Source of the DNA: Phycisphaerales bacterium
Lineage (GTDB): Bacteria; Planctomycetota; Phycisphaerae; Phycisphaerales; UBA1924
DNA length: 64,000 nt
Assembly: GCA_020850415.1 (NCBI GenBank)
Contig: JADZER010000048.1
Location: forward strand, 47,727-111,726
Direction of reading: 5' to 3'
Shown here: positions 38,105 to 46,666 of the stretch, one piece after another
Layout: each line of letters starts with the position of its first letter
How positions within the stretch are numbered: the stretch's first letter is position 1
Program-made: the position numbers and the translations under genes
Notes under the pieces: generated by a model
Seen by the model: the letters and a program-made list of their open reading frames with translations, nothing else
Database searches by the model: none
What the model was told of the DNA's origin: nothing

Positions 38105-39538
38105 ATGGAGAAGACAGAGACCACAACCCGACGCCCCGCCGCGCTGATCTGGGGCGGGCGCCTGCTGGACCTGCACGACCGCCTCTGGGCGGCGCGGGGG
38201 ATCCAGGTGGTGCGCCCCGGCGGCGCCCCGGTCGCGCGCGCCGGGCCCTCTCTGTACGCCCTGCTCGGGCCCACCACGGTCGCCGACTTCTCCCTCGCAC
38301 CGGTCCTCAAGCAGTTCCACTGGATGAAGCCCCGGGCCGTCCGCCTCCGCATCGTCGACCAGACCGACAGCAAGTACCGGGAGGTCGTCACCGAGGACGC
38401 CGACCACCGCCTCCGCGGCATCCGACGCGAGTACACCCAGCAGACCGCCGCCACCGGTCGGGCGTGGCTCACCCCGGACCCCAACCTCGCCGAGTCGTGG
38501 CACGCCCAGCGCTCCGGCGGCGAGGCGCTGACCCAACTCCGCCGGCTCTCCCACCGGCGCGAGAGCGTGCCGCTCCGCGTCCCGGGCGTCGTCGCCAGCT
38601 ACCACGACTCCGCCGGGGTCGACCGGTGGCTGCTCGCCGCCTCGGGCCGGGGCATCGCGGTCGACACCGTCTTCGACGACCTCTACCAGTACCAGCGGGG
38701 CGTCTGGGTGCACCACAGCGCCGAGCTGGGCCCGGATGTACGGTTCCTCGGCCCGGTCTTCGTCGGCGCGGGGCGCGAGGTCCCGCCCGGCTCGATCGTG
38801 ATCGGGCCGGGCATCATGCCCGACGACCCCCGCGTCGAGCACCCGGCCCAGACCGAGATCCGGTGGGAACGACTGCGCTCGAGCGACTGGCACCTGACCG
38901 CGCTGCGGGGCGTCCGCGCGGACCTCGCCAGAACGGCCAAACGGCTGTTCGACATCGTGTTCAGCGCGGCGGTGCTGCTGGCGACCCTGCCGATCTACCC
39001 GGTCGCGATGCTGCTGATCTTCCTGGAGGACGGGCGCCCGTTCTTCTTCGCCCACCCCCGGCAGACCGTCGGCGGGCGGAACTTCCCCTGCTACAAGCTC
39101 CGGACGATGTGCCGCGACGCCGAGCGGATGAAGGCCGGGCTGCAGAAGGCCAACCAGGCCGACGGGCCGCAGTTCTTCATCGAGAACGACCCGAGGCTCC
39201 TGCGGATCGGACGCATCCTGCGCAAGTTCCAGATCGACGAGCTCCCGCAGTTCTGGAATGTGCTGTTGGGGCACATGAGCGTCGTCGGGCCGCGCCCGAG
39301 CCCCGACCGCGAGAACCAGTACTGCCCCGCGTGGCGGGAGGCCAGGCTGAGCGTCCGGCCGGGGGTGACCGGCCTGTGGCAGATCAGACGGACACGCGAA
39401 CCCCTCACCGACTTCCAGGAGTGGATCCGCTACGACCTGGAGTATGTCCGGCACTACTCGTTCCGGCGTGATATGCAGATCATCTTCGAGACCGTGCGCC
39501 AGCTCGTCGCGCGACGCTCACCGAGAGGAACACCATGA
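38105..39538 (+). CDS. Initiating sugar transferase (polyprenyl-phosphate hexose-1-phosphate transferase)
   Basis: A 477-residue protein whose C-terminal 200 residues form a bacterial sugar transferase domain: a membrane helix (about 283-303), FAHPRQTVGGRNFPCYKLRT, FIENDPRLLRIGRILRKFQIDELPQFWNV, MSVVGPRP and PGVTGLWQI. This enzyme moves a sugar phosphate to undecaprenyl phosphate and starts the repeat unit. The N-terminal half lacks the usual four-helix part of WbaP. Instead it is soluble and includes a hexapeptide-like piece (VHHSAELGPDVRFLGPVFVGAG), so it may bind or modify a nucleotide sugar. Its stop overlaps the TPR gene start. Confidence 0.88.
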   Translation: MEKTETTTRRPAALIWGGRLLDLHDRLWAARGIQVVRPGGAPVARAGPSLYALLGPTTVADFSLAPVLKQFHWMKPRAVRLRIVDQTDSKYREVVTEDADHRLRGIRREYTQQTAATGRAWLTPDPNLAESWHAQRSGGEALTQLRRLSHRRESVPLRVPGVVASYHDSAGVDRWLLAASGRGIAVDTVFDDLYQYQRGVWVHHSAELGPDVRFLGPVFVGAGREVPPGSIVIGPGIMPDDPRVEHPAQTEIRWERLRSSDWHLTALRGVRADLARTAKRLFDIVFSAAVLLATLPIYPVAMLLIFLEDGRPFFFAHPRQTVGGRNFPCYKLRTMCRDAERMKAGLQKANQADGPQFFIENDPRLLRIGRILRKFQIDELPQFWNVLLGHMSVVGPRPSPDRENQYCPAWREARLSVRPGVTGLWQIRRTREPLTDFQEWIRYDLEYVRHYSFRRDMQIIFETVRQLVARRSPRGTP

Positions 39539-42500
39539 AGGGCACATCCACCGCCGGCCGCAAGCTGGGGATCGCGCTGGCCGTCCTGCTGATCAGCGCC
39601 CTCGCCGTCGCGGGCCTCTACAAGTTCCGCGAGGCCAGCAAGGCCCGCGCCCTGCGCCAGGACCGGGTCGACGGCATGGCGGCCTACGAGCGCCAGGCCT
39701 ACGCCGAGGCCGTCCCGCACCTGTCCCGGTATGTCGCCAAGCACCGCGAGGATGCCGAGGCCCTGCTCGCCTTTGCCGATTCGCGCCGGATGGTCCCCGC
39801 CGACGACGGCTCGGGCAGCCACATCAAGCACGCCATGGCCGTCACACGCCTGGCGCTCGAGCGAGACCCCGGCTCGCTCAGGGGCCGCGTCATGCTCATG
39901 GAGCTCAGCGCGGCGTCCGGCCTCGCGACCGAGACCGATCGCGCGGCGCTGGCGGTGCTCGAGCTGGACCCGCTCTACCGCGACGCCCTGCTCGCGCGCC
40001 GGGAGGTCGCGCTGGCGACCGGCCAGAGGGACAGTCTCCTGGCGATCGACCGAGAGATGGCCGAAAGGCTGCCCAACGACTTCCAGGTCCAGTATCTCGC
40101 GACGATTGATCTCATCGGCGCCGGAGCCCCGGCGCCGGAGCTTGAGGCGTTCGTCGCCAAGCGACTCGCGCCCCTCCAGGGCACCGTGGGCGGCGAGCTG
40201 CTCGCGGCGGTCTACACCAACCACCTCGCCGCCGCCGCCGAATCCGACGGCGAGGGGCGGGTGCTGCAGGAGCGGTCGATCGGCCACCTGCTCAAGGCCA
40301 GCACGCTCGACCCGGTCAGCGTCGATGAGGCCGTGCGACTGATCCTGGTCCTCGACGCGAGCCGCTCCATGCTCCCGTCCGTGTCCAGCGATGAGCTGCT
40401 CCGCGGCTATCTCGCCGACGGTCGACTGGGCGGCGCCCTGATCGACTTCGCGGCCCGGCGGGCCTGGCAGCGCAACGACGCCCCCATGCTGGAAACGCTC
40501 GCGGATGGCCCGGACAGCCCGGAGGGTCTCGCCGACGCGACGCTCGGATGGCTCGCCCTGGGGCTCCCGGACCGAGCCGACCTTGCCACCGAGCTGCGCG
40601 GGCGCGACTCGGGACCCGCCCGGGTCTGGTCAGAGATCGTCGGCGCGGCCGAGCTGATCGAGGCCGGGCGCTTCGCCGAGGCTCGGACAGAGCTCCGCGC
40701 GATACACACCGTGCGGGACAGCCCCGAGCACCGAGTCTGCCAGTTTCTGGATGCTTCGTGCCTGTCAGCGCTCGGAGAGCGCAGCCTCGCGGCGGAAATC
40801 GCCGGACCCCTCACGAAGCATACCGATTGGGTGCGCGCCCGCATGCTGCTCCGCGATCAGGCCATCGCGGTCGGCGATTACAAAGCGGCCTACGACTACC
40901 TGCAGAATGATGAACTGCCGGAAACCGGGCTGCTGCTGCTCGTCACCGCGACGGCCCTGGAGGAGTCCGGCCACCGCTGGGAGCCCGGCGAACCGAGCGC
41001 GCTGGACAGGGTGGAGTCCCTGCTGACGCTTGAGCCGGACCAACCGGCATTGTTGGCGCTGCGCGCTCGGGCCCTGCTCGCCGCCGGACGGACCGACGAG
41101 GCGCTCGCGACCACCGACCGCCTGCTGGCCCTGCAGAACGCCCAGCCCGACGAGGTGGTCGTAACGCTCGCCGACCGCCTCGTGGCCGTCGACGGCGCCC
41201 GCGCCGAGGCCCTGCTGGACCGGTTCGGCCCCGAGGTCGCCCGCGCCGGGCTTCGCCTCGCCGCCGCCATGGCCTCGGGTGCATTGCGCGTGGAGGACGC
41301 GAGGCCGGCGATCGAGGCCGCCCTCGCGAAGGCCGGCCCGGTGGAACAACGCGACCTGCGCATGCTGCTGGCGACCGTGCTCGACACCACCGGGTCGCCC
41401 GACGCCGCGGATTTCTATCGCACGCTCGCCGCCGACTTCCCGACCGACGCGGCCATCCAGACCGCCGCCCTGGAATCCTCATCGCTCTGGCAGGATCTCG
41501 CGGCGGCACGGGAGGTCATCGGCCGCCTGCGCTCCCTGACGGGCGACGACGGGCTGCTGTGGCGGGTCTACGACGCCAGGCTGGTCCTCACCGAGGACTT
41601 GAGCGAGAAAGCGGCGTCCAAGGTGCACCTCGACCTCGCCCCGGTCCTGGTGTCGGCGCCGAACGATGTGCTCGCGCTGCAACTCAATACCACGGCGCTC
41701 ATCCGGCTCGGCGACCTCCGCCGCGCCGCCGGCTACGCGACAAGGGCCGCCGACGCGGCGCCCGGCGATTTCGTCGCCGCCGCACGCGCCGTCGAGGTGC
41801 TGGAACGCGCGGGCCTCAGCGACGAAGCCCGAGCCCGTGTCGAAGCGCTCGCGAGCATCCCGCTGCTCAACCCCGAGTTTCAGGCCCTGCGGGCCGACCT
41901 CCTCCGCCGCTTCGGGTTCACCCCCCTTGCCGTGGCGGATTGGAAAGCGCTCGCGGCGGCGCCGGACCCGGTCCTCCGATCCCGGGCCGCGATGGCGCTG
42001 GCCGAGGCGGGGGCCGCCGATGAAGCGGCCGCCGCCGTGGAGTCCCTGCGGTCCATGCCCGATGCGCTCCCTGAGGCCATCGAGAACGCGGCCACGACCC
42101 TGGTCCGCCTCGGCAGGATGGCGGACGCGGTGGAGTTGCTGCGGGCCAGCCCGGCGTTCGACCTCGCGGGCGCCGACCGCGATGCCGCGATCGCGCGCCT
42201 GCTCGCCAAGGACGCGGACGACGAGGCCGGGCGGGCGAGGCTGCTCGCCTTTGTGCGAGGCTCTCGCAGCGGCCTGGCGTGGGCGATCGCCGCGCGGCGC
42301 CACCTCGGCGCGGGGCTGGGGGACCAGGCCCGCGAGATCCTCACCGAGGGACTCGACGCCGTCGACGACCCCGCACCGCTGCAAGCCTTCCAGAGTGCAC
42401 TGACGAGCACCGACGAACAGACGACAACCTCGTACCTGGAGATGGCTCTGGCAGCGCGCCCCACGCTCTCGGGGGGGATGGAGCCGGACCTGTTGGCACT

Positions 42501-43716
42501 CATCGAACCCGCGATACGCGGGGACATCTCTCTCGACGAGTTCGCCGCGCAGATGCGCCAGTTCGTGGAACGCCGCCGCGATGTCCCGACAGCTTGGGAC
42601 CTGCTCGTGCGGACGCTGGTGAAGCTCGACAAGCGCAGCGAAGCACGCCAGACCATACGCGACATGCTGCGGGCGCTGCCCAACAGCACCGACGCCGCGA
42701 TGTCGGGCGTCAGGGTTTACCAGACACTATTCGAAGCCGCTCCCCCCCCGGAGGTACGGGAACTGCTCGGCGAGGCGCTCCCGATCGCTCGCCACGCCGC
42801 GGCCCTGCAGAAACCCCCGACACTCGAAACCAGCCTGATCCTCGCGAAGTTTGCCGCAGCCGCCGGAAGAGCCCCCGAAGCCTGGACCGCGCTCTCCCCG
42901 CACCGTGCCGAGATCACCGCACCATCGGACATCGAGCTGTACACCAAGGTCGCCCTCAACGCCGGCGAACTCGACGCCGCAAGGGACATGTGGTGGGGCC
43001 AGAGCCCGACGCGCCCCGAGCACAAACACGCCGCGTTCGAATTCGCGGGCCTGATCGCCGACCCCACCACCCGGGAGCGGTGGCTGTCGGAGGCATCGAG
43101 CAAGCTCGACCCGGGAGACGAGCGCGGAGGGCTGTCCTCCGCACTGGCGTGGTACAACCACGCGAGCTTGACCAACAACCGACAGTCCTGGGAAAGGGCG
43201 CTGGCCGCCACTGAAGCCGACGCAACGGATACACGGATCAGTGCAGTCCTCGCCCGGTGCCGAGCCGCGTGCCTGGAACAGCTCGGCCGGCAGAATGAGG
43301 CGATCGACGCGTACCGCGCGGCTCTCCAGCTTGACTCCGACCACCCGGACGCCTGCAACAACCTCGCCTATCTCCTGTTGCAGCGCGGGGACAGCCCCGC
43401 CGAGGCGGCGGAATTGGCCGAGCACGCCGTCGAGAGCGCCCGGGCCGCAGGCATCGCCGGCGAGCCGCTCGCCGCCTACCTCGACACCCTGGGCTCGGCC
43501 CTCGCCGCGACCGGGAAGCCTGAGGACGCCCTGCGGGCGTACACCGACGCGCTCCAGTCCCTGCCGGACTACCCCCACGCCCTGGTCGGTCGGGCCGAGT
43601 GCCTCGCCCGGCTCGGCCGCCCGGTGGAAGCCCGGGAGGCCCTGAACCAGGTGAGCTCCGCGCTCCCCGCGGACCTGGCCGAGCGAGTTGGGAAGCTCCG
43701 GGCCGAGCTGGACTGA
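39535..43716 (+). CDS. Giant TPR-repeat protein of the exosortase/polysaccharide operon
   Basis: A 1393-residue protein with one N-terminal membrane helix (about residues 11-29) and otherwise helical hairpins rich in Ala, Leu, Asp and Arg. TPR signatures are clear in places, such as YERQAYAEAVPHLSRYVAKH near 46-65 and LGRQNEAIDAYRAALQLDSD near the C-terminus, where YPHALVGRAECLARLGR closes the array. Proteobacterial exosortase loci carry a comparable TPR protein (PrsT). It probably scaffolds export or polymer assembly on the periplasmic side. It is the last gene of the operon; no strong terminator follows in the 272 bases before the next gene. Confidence 0.83.
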   Translation: MKGTSTAGRKLGIALAVLLISALAVAGLYKFREASKARALRQDRVDGMAAYERQAYAEAVPHLSRYVAKHREDAEALLAFADSRRMVPADDGSGSHIKHAMAVTRLALERDPGSLRGRVMLMELSAASGLATETDRAALAVLELDPLYRDALLARREVALATGQRDSLLAIDREMAERLPNDFQVQYLATIDLIGAGAPAPELEAFVAKRLAPLQGTVGGELLAAVYTNHLAAAAESDGEGRVLQERSIGHLLKASTLDPVSVDEAVRLILVLDASRSMLPSVSSDELLRGYLADGRLGGALIDFAARRAWQRNDAPMLETLADGPDSPEGLADATLGWLALGLPDRADLATELRGRDSGPARVWSEIVGAAELIEAGRFAEARTELRAIHTVRDSPEHRVCQFLDASCLSALGERSLAAEIAGPLTKHTDWVRARMLLRDQAIAVGDYKAAYDYLQNDELPETGLLLLVTATALEESGHRWEPGEPSALDRVESLLTLEPDQPALLALRARALLAAGRTDEALATTDRLLALQNAQPDEVVVTLADRLVAVDGARAEALLDRFGPEVARAGLRLAAAMASGALRVEDARPAIEAALAKAGPVEQRDLRMLLATVLDTTGSPDAADFYRTLAADFPTDAAIQTAALESSSLWQDLAAAREVIGRLRSLTGDDGLLWRVYDARLVLTEDLSEKAASKVHLDLAPVLVSAPNDVLALQLNTTALIRLGDLRRAAGYATRAADAAPGDFVAAARAVEVLERAGLSDEARARVEALASIPLLNPEFQALRADLLRRFGFTPLAVADWKALAAAPDPVLRSRAAMALAEAGAADEAAAAVESLRSMPDALPEAIENAATTLVRLGRMADAVELLRASPAFDLAGADRDAAIARLLAKDADDEAGRARLLAFVRGSRSGLAWAIAARRHLGAGLGDQAREILTEGLDAVDDPAPLQAFQSALTSTDEQTTTSYLEMALAARPTLSGGMEPDLLALIEPAIRGDISLDEFAAQMRQFVERRRDVPTAWDLLVRTLVKLDKRSEARQTIRDMLRALPNSTDAAMSGVRVYQTLFEAAPPPEVRELLGEALPIARHAAALQKPPTLETSLILAKFAAAAGRAPEAWTALSPHRAEITAPSDIELYTKVALNAGELDAARDMWWGQSPTRPEHKHAAFEFAGLIADPTTRERWLSEASSKLDPGDERGGLSSALAWYNHASLTNNRQSWERALAATEADATDTRISAVLARCRAACLEQLGRQNEAIDAYRAALQLDSDHPDACNNLAYLLLQRGDSPAEAAELAEHAVESARAAGIAGEPLAAYLDTLGSALAATGKPEDALRAYTDALQSLPDYPHALVGRAECLARLGRPVEAREALNQVSSALPADLAERVGKLRAELD

Positions 43717-43879
43717 GCGGCCGCCGTCCCCGGTGGACCCGTGGCGAGATCTCCCTCCGACGGGGCTGACGGGGTCACGGTGCCGGGTCTCAGACCGAGA
43801 TCCGCGGTTATCGGACCAGATGAAATCCGCGCTATCGGTCTCGCCCACTGGTTTTCATCAGTAATCGCGTAAGTTGGGC

Positions 43880-43907
43880 TTGGCCATTGGGTTGCGACGG
43901 CTATACT
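43880..43907 (+). promoter_or_regulatory. Candidate promoter for the first sorting-signal protein
   Basis: TTGGCC (43880-43885) and TATACT (43902-43907) are separated by 16 bases, 82 bases before the ATG at 43989. A similar TTGGCT-N17-CATACT lies before the third gene of the trio. The same stretch also fits a GG-N10-GC sigma-54 pattern (43881-43895), which may be chance. Confidence 0.4.
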
Positions 43908-43988
43908 TCACCTGCCGAACGAGCGACTCGCAAAACCCACGGCCGCTGTTTGCCATGGGGCCGCTCCGGCATCAGGGAGAGGTGAGAG

Positions 43989-44639
43989 ATGTTGTCCACA
44001 AAGAACACCGCTATGGGCGCCCTCGGCGTGGGACTGTTCGCGGCCGCAGTGACCGCGGCCCCCACCGTCCGCTTCGCAGACACCGAGGGCAACTGGAACG
44101 CCAACGACGGCTTCCTGGTCGATCTCGGCGCCGATGGGTCGTACGAGTACACCAGCTTCTGCCTGGAGATCCAGGAGCCCATCGCGATGGGCACGATCTT
44201 CGAGTACGGGCTCTCCACCTCGGTGATGAACCGCGGCGGCGACGGCCCGCTGAGCCTGGATACCGCGACCGGCCACGCGATCGCCTTCCTCTATAGCCAG
44301 TTCCGCAGCGGCTCGACCTCCGCTATCGAGGGGCTCTCCGGGCTCGACAGCATGTCCGATTCGCAGGCACGCGAGCTCACCCAGCGGACGATCTGGAACA
44401 AGCTCTACGGCGGCCACACCTCGGGGTACTTCACCCAGGGCAAGATCGACCTGCTGTTCTCGGCCGCGATGGGCCAGTGGGACTCGCTCCGCAATGTCCG
44501 CGTCATGAATGTCTGGGTCGACGCGGACGGTCAGTCCGGCGCTCGCCAGGACCTTCTGACCATGGTCCCGCTCCCCTCCTCGGCCGGGCTCGCCGGCCTG
44601 GGCCTCCTGGGTCTGGCGGGGCGTGGGCGCCGGAGGTAG
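43989..44639 (+). CDS. Exported sorting-signal protein with Cys-Gln thioester-domain-like signature (1 of 3)
   Basis: A 216-residue exported protein. A signal peptide covers about residues 1-23. The body has a single cysteine, Cys58 in TSFCLEIQE, and a glutamine, Gln132 in ELTQRTIWNK. This order (aromatic-Cys early, then T-Q-x-x-I-W about 75 residues later) is what thioester domains of surface adhesins show. A sorting tail closes the protein: VPLPSS (193-198), a hydrophobic helix and an Arg cluster (GRGRRR). It is a clear paralogue of the next gene: both share GG-x-GP, SAI and RVMNVW around the same positions. RBS before the ATG is GGTGAGAG. The thioester is inference. Confidence 0.85.
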   Translation: MLSTKNTAMGALGVGLFAAAVTAAPTVRFADTEGNWNANDGFLVDLGADGSYEYTSFCLEIQEPIAMGTIFEYGLSTSVMNRGGDGPLSLDTATGHAIAFLYSQFRSGSTSAIEGLSGLDSMSDSQARELTQRTIWNKLYGGHTSGYFTQGKIDLLFSAAMGQWDSLRNVRVMNVWVDADGQSGARQDLLTMVPLPSSAGLAGLGLLGLAGRGRRR

Positions 44640-44945
44640 TCATCGCAACCGCACGGGCGAGAACGGCGCATGATTTGCGCCATGCCCCCCGGAGGCGCTC
44701 GCAGATGGGCATCGTTCTGCTGGCGTTCGCAGCAGCGCAGCGGGGCTTGGCGATATCGATCGCGGATTAGTGGACGGTTCAGTAACCGCGATTCTGGCGG
44801 GAATCACCGACGGTCTCTTGACTCTAGGGGTTTTCGGTGAGAAACTATGTGCAGCGTACGGGGTAACCCCCATTTGGGAAGATGGGGAATCTCGTTCAAG
44901 CAAACTGGTAGAGAGAAATCGTTTCAAACTGGGAGGCGAGGTCAA
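44640..44945. other. Intergenic region with a weak promoter candidate
   Basis: A 306-base gap. TTGACT at 44818-44823 is a good -35 candidate, with GAAACT 17 bases further on as a poor -10. A small GGGGTAACCCC palindrome lies near 44860-44870 in the presumed 5' leader of the next gene. No terminator with a T-run was seen after the preceding gene, and no small coding gene is convincing. Confidence 0.4.
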
Positions 44946-45629
44946 ATGAAGAAGCAGATGTGTGCGGTGCTTGCACTTGCCGCGGTGGCGGGTGCGGCAA
45001 ATGCCGCGAACAGGGTTCAGTTCTATGACACCTTCGGGAGCAGCAGCTCCGACGGGTTCGTTACGGATCTGGCGTCCAACGGGTACAACAGCCCCGTGGG
45101 CGACTACATCTCGTTCTGCCTGGAGCTCGAGGAGCACCTGGGCTACAACACCGAGTACGAGTACACCGTGTCGGGCGAGGTGAAGAACAACGGCGGCGCG
45201 GGTCCCCGCACGCTGAACTCCACCGAGGGCCGGCGCGTCGCGTACATCTACAGCGCGTTCCTGGCCGGCGGCGCCTCCGCGATCCGCGCCCTCGACGGGA
45301 CCTTCGCGGGCTACACCGACCGCGAGACCTACACGCTGTTCCAGCGCTACATCTGGGACCGCTTCGCCTATCCGGACGGCGATGACTGGGGCGCGGGCAC
45401 GCTGTACTCGAACGCCAGGTTCGACCTGCTCACCTCCGCCGCGGACGCCAACGGTGCGCAGTCCGGTCTGCACGGCGTGCGTGTCATGAATGTCTGGGCG
45501 GTCGGCCACGCCGGCGACGACCGCTACGGCAAGCAGGACCAGCTCACCATGATCCCCCTGCCCAGCACCGCCGCGATGGCGATGGTCGGGCTCGGTGGCC
45601 TGAGCATCGGCCGCCGCCGTCGCGCCTGA
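44946..45629 (+). CDS. Exported sorting-signal protein with Cys-Gln thioester-domain-like signature (2 of 3)
   Basis: A 227-residue exported protein with a signal peptide (residues 1-20, MKKQMCAVLALAAVAGAANA). The mature part has one cysteine, Cys58 in ISFCLELEE, and Gln133 in LFQRYIWDRF. The sorting tail is IPLPSTAAMAMVGLGGLS followed by GRRRRA. It aligns with the protein encoded just upstream over the whole length, including VKNNGGAGPRTL, SAI and GVRVMNVW. The ATG follows GGGAGGCGAGG. It is followed by a strong terminator, so it is probably a separate transcript or the end of one. The thioester interpretation is inference from the motif pair. Confidence 0.86.
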   Translation: MKKQMCAVLALAAVAGAANAANRVQFYDTFGSSSSDGFVTDLASNGYNSPVGDYISFCLELEEHLGYNTEYEYTVSGEVKNNGGAGPRTLNSTEGRRVAYIYSAFLAGGASAIRALDGTFAGYTDRETYTLFQRYIWDRFAYPDGDDWGAGTLYSNARFDLLTSAADANGAQSGLHGVRVMNVWAVGHAGDDRYGKQDQLTMIPLPSTAAMAMVGLGGLSIGRRRRA

Positions 45630-45666
45630 TCGCGGGACGCTGAGCCGATATCTCATCGAGCAACAT

Positions 45667-45702
45667 CAACCGGGTCGCCCCATGGCGACCCGGTTGTTTC
45701 TT
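45667..45702 (+). terminator. Rho-independent terminator
   Basis: A perfect 12-bp stem (AACCGGGTCGCC at 45667-45678 with GGCGACCCGGTT at 45683-45694), a CCAT loop and a GTTTCTTT tail. It ends the transcript of the gene at 44946-45629. Confidence 0.9.
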
Positions 45703-45805
45703 TGCATATCAGCACATCAAAGAACGCCCGGCGCGGCGTGTCAGATTATCAGACATAATGACGCGACCGAGAACGGGAATTTGGTGCATTCTGAGGGCGC
45801 GGAGC

Positions 45806-45834
45806 TTGGCTCGCCGCCCCGAGCGGGGCATACT
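45806..45834 (+). promoter_or_regulatory. Candidate promoter for the third sorting-signal protein
   Basis: TTGGCT (45806-45811) and CATACT (45829-45834) are separated by 17 bases, about 62 bases before the ATG at 45896. It resembles the element before the first gene of the trio. Confidence 0.4.
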
Positions 45835-45895
45835 TGCCCGACCCGCGGGGACTCCCTCGCGGAATCAGGAACAAGGGAGAGAGAGGAAACACACC

Positions 45896-46570
45896 ATGAG
45901 CCAGGGTATTCGTGCAGCCTGCCTGCTCGCCGTCGCCAGCCTTGCGGCCGGGGCCAGCGCCGATTCGGTCAACATCACCTTCGACGGCGTCAGCGGCAAC
46001 CTCGGTGGCACCGTCAGCATCAACCTGTCCGGCGGCCTCAGCTTCGCCGACGGATCCCATAACAAGAGCGTCTGGGCCGGTCAGCTCAGCCACACCATCG
46101 ACGGTGAGGCCAGCAAGACCTACTGCACCGAGCTCACCCAGTGGGCGCACTCCGGCGTCTACGACATCGTCGATGTCGCCAACGCACCCAACAGCGGCCC
46201 CATGGGCCAGGACAAGGCCGAGGCCATCTACCGCCTCTTCAACGCCACCAACGGCGGGCTGGATGTCAACTCCGACAAGAAGGCCAAGGCCTTCCAGGCG
46301 ATCATCTGGGAGATCGTTTACGACTTCTCCAGCGGCACCAACCTCAACTCGGGCAAGGTCAAGATCAGCGGCATCTCGGACTACTGGTTCAACACCTTCG
46401 CCAGTTTCGCCAACAACCTCCAGGGCAACGCGGCCCCGACCGTGATCGCCTACACCAACCAGCAGTACCAGGACCAGCTCGGCATGCGGATGGTCCCGCT
46501 GCCCGGCGCCGCCGCCATGGCGGGCCTCGGCCTCGGCGGGATCGCCATCCGCCGCCGCCGTCAGGCCTGA
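45896..46570 (+). CDS. Exported sorting-signal protein with Cys-Gln thioester-domain-like signature (3 of 3)
   Basis: A 224-residue exported protein with a signal peptide (about residues 1-22). The single mature cysteine is Cys77 in KTYCTELTQ, and Gln134 lies in KAFQAIIWEIVYD. The Y-C-x-E and F-Q-A-I-I-W elements fit thioester domains more closely than in the two neighbours. The rest is diverged from them, with more Asn and Ser. The sorting tail is VPLPGAAAMAGLGLGGIA followed by RRRRQA. The ATG at 45896 follows GGGAGAGAGAGG. A bidirectional terminator follows. It is predicted to be an exosortase substrate displayed at the cell surface. Confidence 0.86.
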   Translation: MSQGIRAACLLAVASLAAGASADSVNITFDGVSGNLGGTVSINLSGGLSFADGSHNKSVWAGQLSHTIDGEASKTYCTELTQWAHSGVYDIVDVANAPNSGPMGQDKAEAIYRLFNATNGGLDVNSDKKAKAFQAIIWEIVYDFSSGTNLNSGKVKISGISDYWFNTFASFANNLQGNAAPTVIAYTNQQYQDQLGMRMVPLPGAAAMAGLGLGGIAIRRRRQA

Positions 46571-46595
46571 GCCTCCAACCAGCCGACCAACGCGA

Positions 46596-46628
46596 AAAGG
46601 GGGGCAGCCGAGGCTGCTCCCCTTTCTC
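46596..46628. terminator. Bidirectional rho-independent terminator
   Basis: A stem of about 14 bp (AAAGGGGGGCAGCC with GGCTGCTCCCCTTT) ends in TTT on the plus strand and TTTT on the minus strand. It serves both the gene at 45896-46570 and the converging rfbB transcript. Confidence 0.8.
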
Positions 46629-46666
46629 ATGCGCTCCGGTCTCATGCCCTCTCGGGGCCGCCGTGG

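Noticed and set aside
43881..43895. Sigma-54-type promoter TGGCCATTGGGTTGC before the first sorting-signal protein
   Set aside because: The GG-N10-GC spacing fits, and sigma-54 controls PEP-CTERM genes in some Proteobacteria, but the two neighbouring paralogues lack such a site and a sigma-70-type element overlaps it. Kept only as a side remark.
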